The position numbers and the translations under genes are program-made. A stretch of 64,000 nucleotides of DNA from Nilaparvata lugens. Lineage: Eukaryota > Arthropoda > Insecta > Hemiptera > Delphacidae. The notes below the pieces were generated by a model. The model was not told the DNA's origin. It did not search any database and saw only the letters and a list, made by a program, of their open reading frames with translations. Positions 12,001 to 22,920 of the stretch are shown here, piece after piece. The stretch's first letter is position 1; each line of letters opens with the position of its first letter. The stretch covers positions 9,341,655 to 9,405,654 of the forward strand of contig NC_052518.1 of the NCBI RefSeq assembly GCF_014356525.2, in the 5' to 3' direction.

Positions 12001-15000
12001 TGAGTGAGTTAGTCAGTCAGTCAGTCAGTGAGTGAGTGCCATTTCGCTTTTATGAAGATTATCCGTGGATGATCCGTGGTTCAAAACAATATTAGTCACT
12101 TCTATTTATTTATTCATATGAAATTCAGGTTGAAATAACAGGCATTTGCCAAAACTGATTTAAACCTTGATTTAGAATCCACAGTCTAGAATGATAAAAT
12201 TATGGTTATGTAAAAATGATAACTCAAAAACAGATAGGGTTTGTACTCATCATCGATATTAAATGTGTGTGTTTATCCAATCAAGTAGGCTACCGCTGGT
12301 TTACAGTTAAAAATGCCTTCAAGTAACCAGACTGGTCCACCAATATATTCCTCAGAGAAGGAAATTTGTAATTCCTTAACAATAGGCCATGAAAGTGTCG
12401 AAATTTAATAGCAATAGTCGACCGCTGAAGGGTCACTAGAATTTGTCTATTCATTACTACCTGTCCATCCATTGTTTTTCAATGACCCGTCTCATTTCCA
12501 AAACCCGAATGATATGTTAATACTGTATCATTATGATATTGCTAGAAGAAACAGGTTCGGTATTATGCACGAGATGGCTTTTTAAGGTGCGTACAGATAT
12601 ACGCGCCGCGAACATGAGCAATTCACTTTTAATCAGCTGACTATATCTGTACTTTTACAGAAACGGTAAGATACAGATATAAAAAGCTTTGCATCAGCTG
12701 ATTAAAAGTGAATTGATCATGTTCGCGGCGCGTAAATCTGTACGCACCTTAAGAGAATATAGGACAGGGACAATATGGCTAGTTTCACTAGTAGATTGTG
12801 ACTCACCTGTCCTATTAAGATTCATAGATGGAATAATATGTAACTTATGACCTTCGAGAAACGAGTCCCAGTTGTTAAATTGTTCCAGTGAAATGAATAA
12901 ATTTCAAAATTCTCTCCTATGAATAAGAAGAACATTTTTATTTCACATAAAGTGAACTGTCTCCCAACCAAATGGACAGATTTCCCCCTGAAACCTCATG
13001 ATTCTAATTTCATTCTTGAAAGTCTAATCTCAATATTCTCTTTCAAGATGTAAAATCGTATACTGGTAACTTCAAACAATCAATTATTGCTTCTAATATA
13101 AACAATGGATAGCTTCTAAACGACATAATTCATCACTAATACTGTGTATAAATTATGTTATTATGAATGTTGATGTAATTTTTTCACCAACTTACCTGAT
13201 TATAAACATTTAATGCATTCCTATGATTTTGATGTAGTCTCAGCTTGACATAGAGCGTTGGACAGAATGCTGGAACTGTGATTGACTTCAATTCTCTACT
13301 CTTATATTCTGTGTTAAGGTTGTCACTTAATGTTATGTATCCCATGTAATCAAAGTGAAAGGTATTGGGTTCTTCTCCAGGCTCATCAGGTCCAATCCAC
13401 AGATCAATTCTTTCCGCTAAAAAACAGATCAACATTATTTATCGACTACACATGACATTTACACCATGAACATGACGTGGCATTTCTTCATATTAGGGTA
13501 ATATAAAAGCGATATTGTGGATCTGACAATATCGCTTTCATTTCACCTGACTATAATTGAAACTGAAGAGCTCTATTCCAAACGGGCCCAAGTCACAAAA
13601 GTGTTTTTCTCAGGAAATCGATTTTTTGATAGTCATCACTTAAATGTTGGAAAATGTTTATAATCCAATGTATAAAGTGTGTATTTTGAATTCCATACAA
13701 TAATTTTGCATATTTTGAATTAATTTATGTGTAATAGGTTAATTTCCTTGCTTTTTTCCAAAATGTCCATGGACTTGGTGACATTTTGGAAAGAAACTTG
13801 GACTTGGACCTTCTTCATGTCACTAATATGATAAGTTTCTCCAAGTGCTGTATTTGCTGAGTTGAATATATTTTGCCAATTTTTTTGAATAAATTTTCTT
13901 GATCACTTGATGTTCTTGGTAATCCCCAGTGTATGTATTCTTGACTTTCACTGTTCTCTTACCTTGAAAACGCGCTGATCTCGAAGTAAAAATGGTAGTT
14001 GGGCTTCAATATGTAGACAGACCGACAGAAAAAGATGCTCTGTGCATGCGCAAAGGACAAAGGTTGGAATGGAAAGGAACAGCAATGGACTTTGATACAC
14101 TTTGGAAAAAAACGTGATATTGTGATATTTATTTTGTAGTGACTGAGGATAGTTTGGATGCTAGGAATGAAGGTCTATGTATAAGGTTCAATAATCAACT
14201 GATATCTCGATTTCCACAAAAATGGACTTAGGCCCGTTTGGAATCGAGCTCTTTTTTACTATTAAACTATATAAATTATTTTATATTTTCAATGAACTTG
14301 AATTTTATAAATAAATTACTATTCAGTCATGAATAGATTAATTTTGATTTTGAATTATTAATTTTTTATTCCAGTATACATTTAATAGAGCACTGATAAT
14401 AAGTTTGATGGAAACAGAAGCAATGTGAGATTTATATAGTTATCAAAAACGTATTGGAGACAAATTCTGTGACTTTTATGCATTCTACTCACACTTTTCC
14501 AGAATTTGGTGGTTTTATCCCGAAATCTTCTACTAGAATACCAGTAGTGCCTCTTTATTTAAATATGATGTATTACCACATTCTACATACTATCTAAAAA
14601 TTATGTTTGTATTTATAATATTTATTGTATTATTAATATTGTAAATTTTTATGGCAAATAAAACTTATTCTATTCTTAAAAGAATAACTTGATTTTGGGA
14701 AGAATACTATTCATTCTTGTTTACATTAATTTTTTTCAGTACTATCATATCAACCGTATTGTTTGATATAGAAATTCATTCGGATATAGAAATTCATTTT
14801 TGTTGAGTACAACCAAGAAGATGGCGGACCTGCCGAAAGATGTCGTTGTCACAGTGAGTGATTAATTCATTTATTGTGAAATATCTGACTGCTAGTCGTT
14901 CTTTTTAATAGCAAAAAGTGATTTAATAATAAGCAGTTCGTGATGGAAAACAACATTGAAGAGTTTCATTCAGATCATTTATTATGAGAGGTTTGGCTTC

Positions 15001-15357
15001 ATTTGTACAATAGCAAAATAAGTGGCATCCCGACACATATTCATATATAGTGGGGGCCACATTTTCTCAGATCAGCAAATAATCAACCAATTGTATTAAT
15101 ACTTTGTAAATAATTGTAGCTTATATGCTTTTTGTAATCATGTCTATAATTTGAATAAACTCCTCTGGTCGTGTTGTACCCTCGACCAGAGACATTATTA
15201 TTAAATATTATTATTATTTTTTTTTTAATTCTAAACAATATTCTGTAGAGTGGTACTAAATGAATGGCTTGGTTTGAGATAGATTTATTTAATCATGAAA
15301 AAGGACATTAACATAGAGAAATCACATTTTCCATTATGCTCAAAAAATACTATAGTT

Positions 15358-15416
<59 letters not shown>

Positions 15417-18400
15417 TAAATAAGTATTAGCATAGAGAAGCAATAACATAAGTAGATATCCCATGGTATAGGGCGTTTCTGTCGCAACTTTTACTGTTAT
15501 CTCAAGTCGATAGTCCACGTAGTTCTTTCCTGTGAAGCTGTGTGACACTGGTAGTCTCTCATATTGTGTCGTTTATACACTCTCACCCCAACAAAAAAGT
15601 AAAATCTACAATAATCGACAGTAATCGGCTTGAGATAACAGTAAAAGTTGCGACATAAATGCCCTATACCAAAATGCATAAAATGGCATAAATGCCATGT
15701 GATATCTACTTACGCTAAGGTTTTGTTTACCTATTAGGTATTAGGTTGTAGAACAATTCAATTTTGATTAAGTAAAAAAATCCATACGGTGACCGATGAA
15801 CAATTTAAGGCCTATTTACTGATGATTTTTGTAAGTTTTTCTTAAATAATAAACAAAAGGTGATGTTAATTTTTTTATTAATTTTATTCATGAAATTGTA
15901 TTGTGAGTATTGCTAATTGCCTGTGTAGCCTATAAGACATAGCATGAAAATCGATGTTTCATATTATTAAATAGGTTCATTGTATTTATTCATTTATATT
16001 ATTCATTTTATTTATATTATTATATAAGTTCATATATAAAGTTGAGTGATTCATTTAGGAATGATGTATAAATGTAAGTTTGTCATTCATTGATTTTGAT
16101 TGACCTAATGATAACGAATAGAATAAAAATAGTATAGTCAATTCCACATGTATTTCTTAAAGAGCTAAACTATAGTTTCGTTGCTGAGAAGGCATCATCT
16201 TCAGTAGTCGATGGAGGACTTTTGAAGGAGGTACAACTCTAATTAAATCAAGTGTAAGCTTCAATTGATTATTGATTATAATAGTAGGGATTTTGTGAGG
16301 AAATCTGCTTACGTATAAGGAATTGATGAGCCAAAATCTGAATCTGTTGAAGAGTGGCAGATGTAGCAAGCTTGAGGATCAATTCTTGAGGATAACTGCA
16401 GTCCCTTGAAGACTGCCAGCCTTTCACTGATGGCCCATGGCGATCCAGCTCCGAGGCTCTGTATTTTTCCTCTTCGCCTGAGATTAAAAACATTCGAATT
16501 GTTAATTAGGAATGTTTTATTCCATTACAGTAGTAACTTATTAGGCCTACTGCCCTGTATACTCCAGTCAACGAAAAAACAGTTTTTGACCATTTGGTTT
16601 TTGACAGTTATTATTCTGGACCAGTCCATTTTAGGCTGTTCGGTACACTATTTTTCATTATTTAAATTGGATAATCTTTTTCAATATAATTGTTAAGATC
16701 ATTATATGAGTGAGAAAAAGTGGCAAATGTTATTTTTAAGTGGTCTAATAAGCGAGTTATGGGTTGTTGAAGTGCCAACTTTCCAGATTCCGTTTTTTTT
16801 CCAGATCATAAACGGTTTCGACTATATTATTAGAATCTCTCTTAAAAATTCAAAAAAATGTATCTTTCCAAACTAAAACATTTTATTCCCCATATCGTTC
16901 ATAAATAAAAAGTAACATTTTTTGTAAATTCGATAACTTATTTATTTTGGCATTAATCGCGAAAAAACGCATATCAGAACAAAGCCAATGATATTCTGAA
17001 TGTATTTAAAAAAACTTCAATGGAAAATTCTAAACCGTTTATGATCTGGAAAGAAAACGGAGTTTAGCACTTCAACAACCCATAACTCGCTTATTAGACC
17101 ACTTAAAAATTTCAGTTGTCACTTTTTCTCAATCTTGTAATGATCTTAACAATTATATTGAAAAAGATTATCCAATTTTAATAAAAATAAAAAGGTGTAC
17201 CAAACAGCCTTAAACTGGTTCATTTAGTGAATTGTTATTCGACTACTGCCACTATCAGTATCAATATATCAATGGGAATATGAAGACATTGGATACGATT
17301 CAATCTTGTATCGAAGAAACATATAATAAAGTTTTTGTACAAGAAAAGGTAGTTTCTCTCTCTCTCTTAACACTGTAGTCAGAGATGTTGTAGAATTCTT
17401 CCATGATGAGATAGAAACATAATAAAAGTTGGTTTATCCACTTGAAAGGTTTCATTTTTGCAAAAGCCCCAGGTTTCAAAGCTCAAGGCATCATCTTCAG
17501 TTATTAAAATCTATAGCTTCAGTTTATCAGCATCATCATCATATATTTTTGAGCTCAAACTCAAAGTTCAACTGAAATGATGCCTTGCGCTTCGAAACAT
17601 TGGATTTCACAAAAGTTGAACCTTTATAGTGAATTGAATTAAATAACTTGGGTAAGTACAGTGATCAGAAATGCTTGACGCTATACTAATTACACCGTAC
17701 AACCCCAAAATATAAATAAAAATAGGAATGTAAGTACCATTTTAAAAAATATTTAGTCACAACATCAAATTCAAATTGAATTTATTCACAAAACCATTAC
17801 AATTAATACAGTACACATATATAAAAATAATACAAAACACTTGTGAATTTTCCCCACATAGGCAAGTCTGTGTGTGGGAAAAGAGTTCTAATGAAAAACA
17901 TGTTTCGGCTATATCCTATACTATTGAAAGAGCAATATTCTGTTTATATGTTTAGATGTTTATATCTGTATGTGACCGGATCTCGAAAACGGCTTTAACA
18001 ATTCTCACGAAATTTAGAACAAAGTAGGTTTATGATATGAAAATTCGATTGCACTAGGTCTCAACCCTGGGATAACTCGCTGAAGGACATTAAAAGGATA
18101 AATTCGTCCTTGGAAAAACAGCTTGAATTTTTGTCTGGAAGAGAGTGAACGAGTGCATGTGTGGGATCATCCAGCTGATCACACAAGAAGAAAAATTCAG
18201 CAAGAGAAACTTATTTTCGTTTATTTTTTTTAGAAAACATGTTTACTTCAGAAAGTCCAAAATAGTAGCTAGATGCTGTTAGTGTAGAATATAATATATT
18301 AACAAATATTGTAGCAAACATAGTATATCATTCTAAATCGAATTCATAGTATATCTATTTGTAATTGACGATGTGTTTGTTTTTTGAAGTGTGAATAAAT

Positions 18401-19441
18401 ATTGTTATTTTGATGAGTGATAGACGCTTAACCTAGATTTTGATTTGGACAGTGGTGTAATTTAAAAGGGACAGTTTTGGGCATAAGCCTGTCGGTCCCC
18501 CCACATTGATGTCATTATCAAGTGATTGAAAAATAAATAAAATAGCATTATTAGCTGTTATTGAAAGCTAAAAGTCAAAATAGCATTTTATTTATTTTCC
18601 AACCACTTTGCATCATATAGCTGAAACATGCTGTGACTAGATAATTTTAAAAAGGGTACTTTCTATTTATATTCAAGAGTAGCCCTAAAGAATTAAAAAT
18701 ACAACTTCAAAATAATATGCTATTTCGATCTATTTCTGTGTAATGATGTACCGGTACTTCGTCATTTCCTCTTAATAGAAATTGTTATGATTCTAACTTC
18801 ACTCACTTTAAAATTTTAATTTCATGGAAATTGATCATATAAATTCGGCTTTATCAATTATTATTGGTCGTGTATTTGTGTATTACATAATAAGCCAGTG
18901 ATGTGAATGTACATCAATTTTTGTACGTTCGATGTTTTGCCTTCCTTATGATTTCTATCAGATTAGACGGAACTTGACAAACATTATATGTTTAATCTAA
19001 TAAAATTTCTAAGGACGGCAAAAAATCGTACGTCCAAAAATCGATGTGTGTGGTGTAATTAGCCTTACTGTGTAGTATAAAACATTGCATAAAATCAATT
19101 AATTGATGAAAATTGGTAATAATACTATTTTTACATGAAATTTATCACAATTTCTGCAATGAATATGTCACCGTAATACAGAATTTTGTATGATGCCATT
19201 ATAGATTGTTATAACATGGTACTATCGGTACGCGTTGCATGATGGTGAGATTTCACATTAATATTTTTCCTGAAAGATTTGCGAAGTTATGAAAGCATAA
19301 TTTTAAATCGCAGGAGAATTATAATGGATGACATTGAAAATAAACTAGACATCATTAACCTAGAAAATATAGATTATAGAGTAGATATAGATTTTACATA
19401 CCTGTAGCATACACAACATTGAAGCAGATTTTTTTCGGCAT
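8832..19441 (-). CDS. CEP104: CEP104 (centrosomal protein of 104 kDa), N-terminal part, five exons
   Basis: Five exons on the minus strand (19402-19441, 16313-16477, 13196-13416, 9952-10141, 8832-9043) join into about 276 codons with no stop, and the phases agree at all four junctions. The product begins MPKKICFNVVY and matches CEP104: an N-terminal jelly-roll/discoidin-like domain (residues ~1-155, with motifs SELDRHGPSVKGWQS, ILAHQFLI, GYITLSDN, YNQVSLVAVQLIG), then a charged helical region (~190-276) with the repeated pattern E-x-F/D-Y-A-x-x-K-K. CEP104 is known as a microtubule plus-end and ciliary-tip protein that binds tubulin and EB1. The TOG and zinc-finger regions of the family are not found left of 8832, so the gene continues past the left edge or is broken. 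Introns of 0.9-3.2 kb are packed with mobile elements. The assignment is firm; function in this species is inferred. Confidence 0.92.
9670..9905 (+). repeat. LINE 3' tail in CEP104 intron 4
   Basis: This plus-strand segment ends CAATAAAAACATTTGG followed by several units of GAATTTTGAATTT. That is the poly-A-signal-plus-short-tandem tail of an insect LINE 3' end. The 5' boundary is unclear. Confidence 0.55.
9952..10141 (-). CDS. CEP104: CEP104 coding exon 4
   Basis: 190 nt with an AACAG acceptor and a CAAG/GTATTT donor. It encodes VSLVAVQLIGEPVE, then a polar linker and DDLAFEMYVDKDVATNIRKL, the start of the CEP104 helical region. No long open frame marks it; it was found by reading the minus strand for the expected continuation of exon 3. 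Confidence 0.9.
10142..11368. other. CEP104 intron 3, left part: no gene seen
   Basis: Intron sequence, very AT-rich at 10500-10740 with many TTAAT/AATTA strings, then a somewhat GC-richer patch at 10840-11060 without a coherent frame. Short open frames here do not match anything. Confidence 0.5.
11369..12054 (-). mobile_element. Non-autonomous Helitron-like element, minus strand, 5'-truncated
   Basis: On the minus strand this is a diverged second copy of the element at 51112-51759. It shares AGCGAAATGGCACTCACTC, the block with GGTCCGGTAGATTTTTAG's complement, GGCCAACTGAACATACC's complement, and a 3' end CTAG at 11372-11369 preceded by inverted CGTCCGGCTCGCTTCGC / GCGAAGCGAGCC-type arms. The family 5' TC end is missing or altered at about 12054. 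The element lies inside CEP104 intron 3. Confidence 0.75.
12586..12748. mobile_element. Palindromic MITE with TTAA target duplication
   Basis: A near-perfect inverted repeat of over 50 bp per arm begins GGTGCGTACAGAT at 12586 and ends with its complement at 12748. Both sides are flanked by TTAA (12582-12585 and 12749-12752). TTAA flanks suggest mobilisation by a piggyBac- or Kolobok-type transposase. The whole unit would fold into one long hairpin. It lies in CEP104 intron 3. Confidence 0.88.
13196..13416 (-). CDS. CEP104: CEP104 coding exon 3
   Basis: 221 nt between a TTTTTTAG acceptor and a CAG/GTAAGT donor. It encodes ERIDLWIGPDEPGEEP, then GYITLSDN, a SRELKSI segment and VYNQ. These match the second half of the CEP104 N-terminal domain, and the exon ends in phase 0. 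Confidence 0.93.
13566..14253. mobile_element. Non-autonomous element with ~27-bp inverted ends
   Basis: GAGCTCTATTCCAAACGGGC at 13568 matches the reverse complement of the segment ending 14251 with two or three differences. The interior has no coding frame. No clear target duplication seen. It lies in CEP104 intron 2. Confidence 0.75.
14254..15360. other. CEP104 intron 2, middle part: LINE-like tails, no confirmed gene
   Basis: Contains two plausible plus-strand LINE 3' tails, one ending GGCAAATAAAACTTATTCTA near 14680 and one ending in ATTATT repeats near 15220. The short ATG-led segment at 14821 is discussed under findings and is not called as a gene. Confidence 0.45.
15361..15410. repeat. 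(TA)n microsatellite
   Basis: About 25 uninterrupted TA units. A frame reading IYIYIY across it is an artefact. Confidence 0.97.
15429..15722. mobile_element. MITE with long inverted repeats (family also at 63024)
   Basis: The left arm contains AAGTAGATATCCCATGGTAT, AGGGCGTTT and CGCAACTTTTACTGTTATCT; the right arm is their reverse complement, with a small extra AAAATGCATAAAATGGC insertion. The family member at 63024-63293 shares both arms and interior. The ends flank ATATC...GATAT, hinting at a TA target. No coding frame. Confidence 0.85.
16313..16477 (-). CDS. CEP104: CEP104 coding exon 2
   Basis: 165 nt, with acceptor ATCTCAG before 16477 and donor GTAAGC after 16313. It encodes EEEKYRASELDRHGPSVKGW, then a stretch ending QILAHQFLI, the core of the N-terminal domain. 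It starts with two and ends with one base of split codons, and both agree with the neighbouring exons. Confidence 0.92.
16633..17210. mobile_element. Large foldback MITE with ~200-bp arms
   Basis: The left arm starts AGGCTGTTCGGTACAC at 16633 and the right arm ends GTGTACCAAACAGCCT at 17210. The arms stay complementary inward through ATTGGATAATCTTTTTCA and AACCCATAACTCGCTTATTA to within about 150 bp of each other. Non-coding. It lies in CEP104 intron 1, just upstream of exon 2. Confidence 0.88.
17211..19401. other. CEP104 intron 1, distal part: LINE tails and old repeats
   Basis: A minus-strand LINE 3' tail begins near 17766 (CAAATTCAAATTGAATTTATT) and extends to about 17900. A hairpin-bearing repeat end lies at 18468-18502, and a fragment of the AGGGCTACT repeat family near 18650-18690. 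No gene seen. Confidence 0.5.
19402..19441 (-). CDS. CEP104: CEP104 coding exon 1
   Basis: ATG at 19441-19439 opens a 40-nt coding exon giving MPKKICFNVVYAT plus one base, ending at a GTATGT donor. The first base of the next exon's split codon completes a glycine. This is the same position and motif as the MP-x-K-I-x-F-x-V-V start of CEP104 in other animals. It is too short to be found by open-frame searches. Confidence 0.85.
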
Positions 19442-20940
19442 CGTATCAACTTATTTGAGAATTTATCACTTTTCATTCAACTCATTTGCCAGAAATTAGT
19501 TGCTATGAAGTAGGGTACTGCATGAGACAGGTAACTAGAAACAAAAGTATGCTGTTTTAAACTGCCGGCTTCGTGAATATTGTGTACTAAACTGTGGGTA
19601 ACTAATATTGGTTATTCTAGAAAATTTCCATACATGACTTGAAAAAGCTCCTTATTTCAAGAAAGTATGCAACCCGGATACACAAGTATGGCATGTTCGG
19701 TATGGGTACAGTCGGTCTAAAAAATGAGCAACACTATTTAGGTTAAATCACTGGGCTAATGTTATTCACTAATAATAATTATTCACACTTTTCGATAAAT
19801 CACAATTTTTATGTAAATGGGCTAGACGTCGTGAAGGGATGGAATGTTCTTTTACTTGTTCCAATCTGGAAATCGTACTGCAGAGTTTGAACCACTGCTT
19901 GCGCGGACTGTACCGCTACGGAAAATCAATATTTCAGAGTACACCTCTCGTTGAAGAGTCTCATACCCACTGCCCTAGCAGAAAAACATAGTTTCTTCGT
20001 GATTAATAATTGCAAATATAAATAGTACTCATAATTTATCATCTGATAAGGGTGAGAAACTTATTTCTGGTACTATATAAATCCTCGAGATAGAAAATAG
20101 CTTGGCCACAGAAAATTTTCTGAAATCGTGATCATGATCTTATTGCGATGAGTTGAAATTTCTACTTTATAAGATGTAATCCTTTAATCATTGATACGAT
20201 ATTTTTCGTTCATGTGATAAGGAAACTGGAATTCTTAACCGGATATACATTTAGGTTCTGGAAAACTTCGAAAAAATTATAATGTTCATTCATATAATGC
20301 TCATCGGTCGATAATTCAAAAACCTTTCAATATAAAAAACTGTTTCATATTACAACTTAATCTCTATAAAATCGACAGAAATTGGTTCATCAAACCAATT
20401 ATATTAATTATAAGTTTATATTAATCAATTAATCAATATTATTTTTAATCAATTAATAAATTATAAACCATTTATATTAATCATATTTTTTTTCACTGAT
20501 TGCACAGTAAATAAATAAATCAGTTCTCGTATCAGACGTTACCAATAATGAGAGTGATCAATCATTCGTTTATGGGCATGACATTAATGTTCATACCCGG
20601 ATACAAACAAAACGTTTTATACAGGTCACTGTCCCGTGTTATTGAATGAGCACGCTGCGTTGTCGGTCCCGGCTGATATATAACAGTCGTGAGGCCCATT
20701 AACGGCTTAATAAATTATAATGAAATGAAAATATCCGTTATTAGGCGTAGTTATGGGTAAGAATATATTTCAGATGATATATTTCAGTTTAGGGGATGTG
20801 GAACTTCCGTCGGAGACTCCCCACCAATAAAATTCATACGATTATTTTATTACTATTATTATTTCATGGGTAATAATAAAAAGAACATCGTTATCCATCC
20901 TGAGTCTACAGTGCAGCGATAATGGATGAATATACAGAAG
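19442..20940. other. CEP104 upstream region, no gene seen
   Basis: Sequence upstream of the CEP104 start codon, presumably holding its promoter and 5' UTR. I see no recognisable core-promoter element that I could defend and no coding frame. Confidence 0.4.
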
Positions 20941-21148
20941 TAGAATAGAATAGAATAGCTGCCTTTATTTTTACCTAGGAGGGCGGAGTTAGGGCGCAGC
21001 CGGCCCTCTCTTACACTCAACCCTCCAATACAACGCTAAATAATTACTAGATTAAACAAATCAAATTGAGTAAGTAAAGATAGATATGGCTCATATCACA
21101 TCAGGACACCAAGCTAAGACACAAAAAGTGTCCCCGAGTGTGTCGTGG
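20941..21148 (-). repeat. LINE 3' tail (minus strand), interrupted by the hAT insertion
   Basis: Read on the minus strand the segment ends AAAAATAAAGGCAGCTATTC followed by TATTC repeats, the tail of a LINE. Its 5' side stops exactly at the 8-bp target duplication of the 7.3-kb element and appears to resume at 28504, so the LINE tail was the insertion target. Confidence 0.6.
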
Positions 21149-21342
21149 GGCACAGTTAGGGTTGCCACCTTTTTTATGAAGAATAAAGTACATTGGTAAT
21201 CACAGGCCTAAAAAATAAAATACATTAGGTTTAAATAAAGTACATGCTATTTTTACCTGTATATACAAAAAGGCCGCATAATTAAATGTGGCATTCTTAA
21301 ATACTCACAAGAATACACATTGTTGACTTGAATATCACTTAG

Positions 21343-21493
21343 GCCTGGTTGCACAACAGCCGGTTGAATTTTAACCGTGATTAATTCCACGAGAACCATT
21401 CAGAGAAGGCATTTTTGAAAAGACGACTTCTCTGATTGGTTCTCGTGGAATTAATCACGATTAAAATTTAACCGGCTGTAGTGCAACCGGCAC
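21343..21493. mobile_element. Palindromic MITE (GGTTGCAC... family)
   Basis: The left arm runs GCCTGGTTGCACAACAGCCG to about 21410; the right arm (21420-21493) is its reverse complement, including AATTAATCACG and GGTTCTCGTGG. It would fold into one hairpin. It lies inside the hAT-type element. Confidence 0.88.
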
Positions 21494-22206
21494 TGACTAC
21501 TATTAAAATCTATTATAATTATTATAGTATGTATTATCTATTATTATTATTCGATTTATCCAAATAAGAACATGATAGCTTGGAAAGTTATTGATTACAT
21601 ACTGGTATGACGAAAATGATAATAAATTATTAAATAGATAAATAAATTTTATTTGCTACAAAGCACACGCTCATACAGAAGAATTGTATATAGTATAGGC
21701 TAGTATTATAGAAAAAATATAATTTATTTTATTTAATCCAAAAAGTTTTAGAGTTGGTCTTCTAAATTCAAAATGTAAGTTTTACGGCTTGAAAAAAATG
21801 CATAATATTGTTACTCTTCAAAAATTCAATCTACTCTAGGCTATTGCAAAATAACTCGAGGTATACACGAGATTATGAAAATTAATGCAAAAAAAAATTG
21901 CATTCCTTTGCCCTAAGCCTGATAATTATACTTTTCAAAATACAATTTCGAATAATTTATTAAAAAAATAGAGCACCCTTTATTCATATAAAATATATTT
22001 AGAATATTTTAAAAGAACGACCGGTTTCAGCTTATTTTAGCCATTTTCAAGTTATAATGAATAATAATTAAATATAACAAAAGTATTGACTAATTTATAT
22101 TGTAATAGAACTACATAATTTTTATTATTTGCCATGAATTTTCACAATGAATAGATAAATTGCTGACGACGGTGAAAATTCATGACAAGTAAAATTATGG
22201 AAAAAA
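21494..22206. other. hAT-element interior, no gene seen
   Basis: AT-rich sequence between the MITE and the start of the Gypsy element; no frame or motif that I can support. Confidence 0.4.
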
Positions 22207-22727
22207 TGAGAGGCTCAAGCAGTCGGTGGTAAGGACGGGACCTGGAAATATCTACAGCAGATCAACCAGCCCGACTTCTCCCTACTGAGAGGGTCTCCCA
22301 TTTGGGTAGAGTGAGTGCCAAATTAATTATATTATTTTTATCTGAGGGTATATCTTGTCAATATTATTTGAAATCATATTTTATCTTTTGAAAATAATTC
22401 TTTTTAAATTATCAATAAAAATTATATTATTCATTCTACATTTAATTATTTTACAATTAAAACCTTTCTCATGAGATAAAGAGTAAGATCCAAATTTAAC
22501 CTCTCGTTAGCCAAGCGATATTTAACCCCTCATTTATTTGATCAGTACATCTTATTTATCAATTATAATATAACAGCATTATCTTTTATTAATTTCTGTA
22601 TCCAACTCCTAGAGAGTTAGGACCTGTAATTCTTGTTGAATACAATCAATATTAATTATTTTGTTACACATTTTAAATTACATCATAAATCAAATTAGTT
22701 CGACCATCAATTTATCAATTCCATTAC
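22207..22727 (+). repeat. Possible 5' LTR of the nested Gypsy element
   Basis: The segment ends ...CCATTACA directly before a TGG-led primer-binding-site candidate, the normal LTR-to-PBS junction. A start at TGAGAGGCTCAAGCAGTC (22207) is plausible, but there is no 3' LTR in the window to compare with, so the left limit is a guess. Confidence 0.35.
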
Positions 22728-22745
22728 ATGGTGTTGGGCGTCGTT
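22728..22745 (+). promoter_or_regulatory. Candidate tRNA primer-binding site
   Basis: TGGTGTTGGGCGTCGTTC follows a CA dinucleotide at the expected LTR edge and lies about 190 bp upstream of the gag start. I cannot name the matching tRNA. Confidence 0.4.
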
Positions 22746-22920
22746 CTCATGAGAAAGAGCTTATTAATTGACAAGATTAGCCTTCAAATTATCTATTGAC
22801 ATTTTCATTTCAGGTCATTATCATAATTATTATATTCTGTGTTTGATCTCGTATAATTATGTCCTCTATTCTCTCAACGTACAGGGTAAATATGATAATT
22901 GTTATTATTGTTATATTGAG

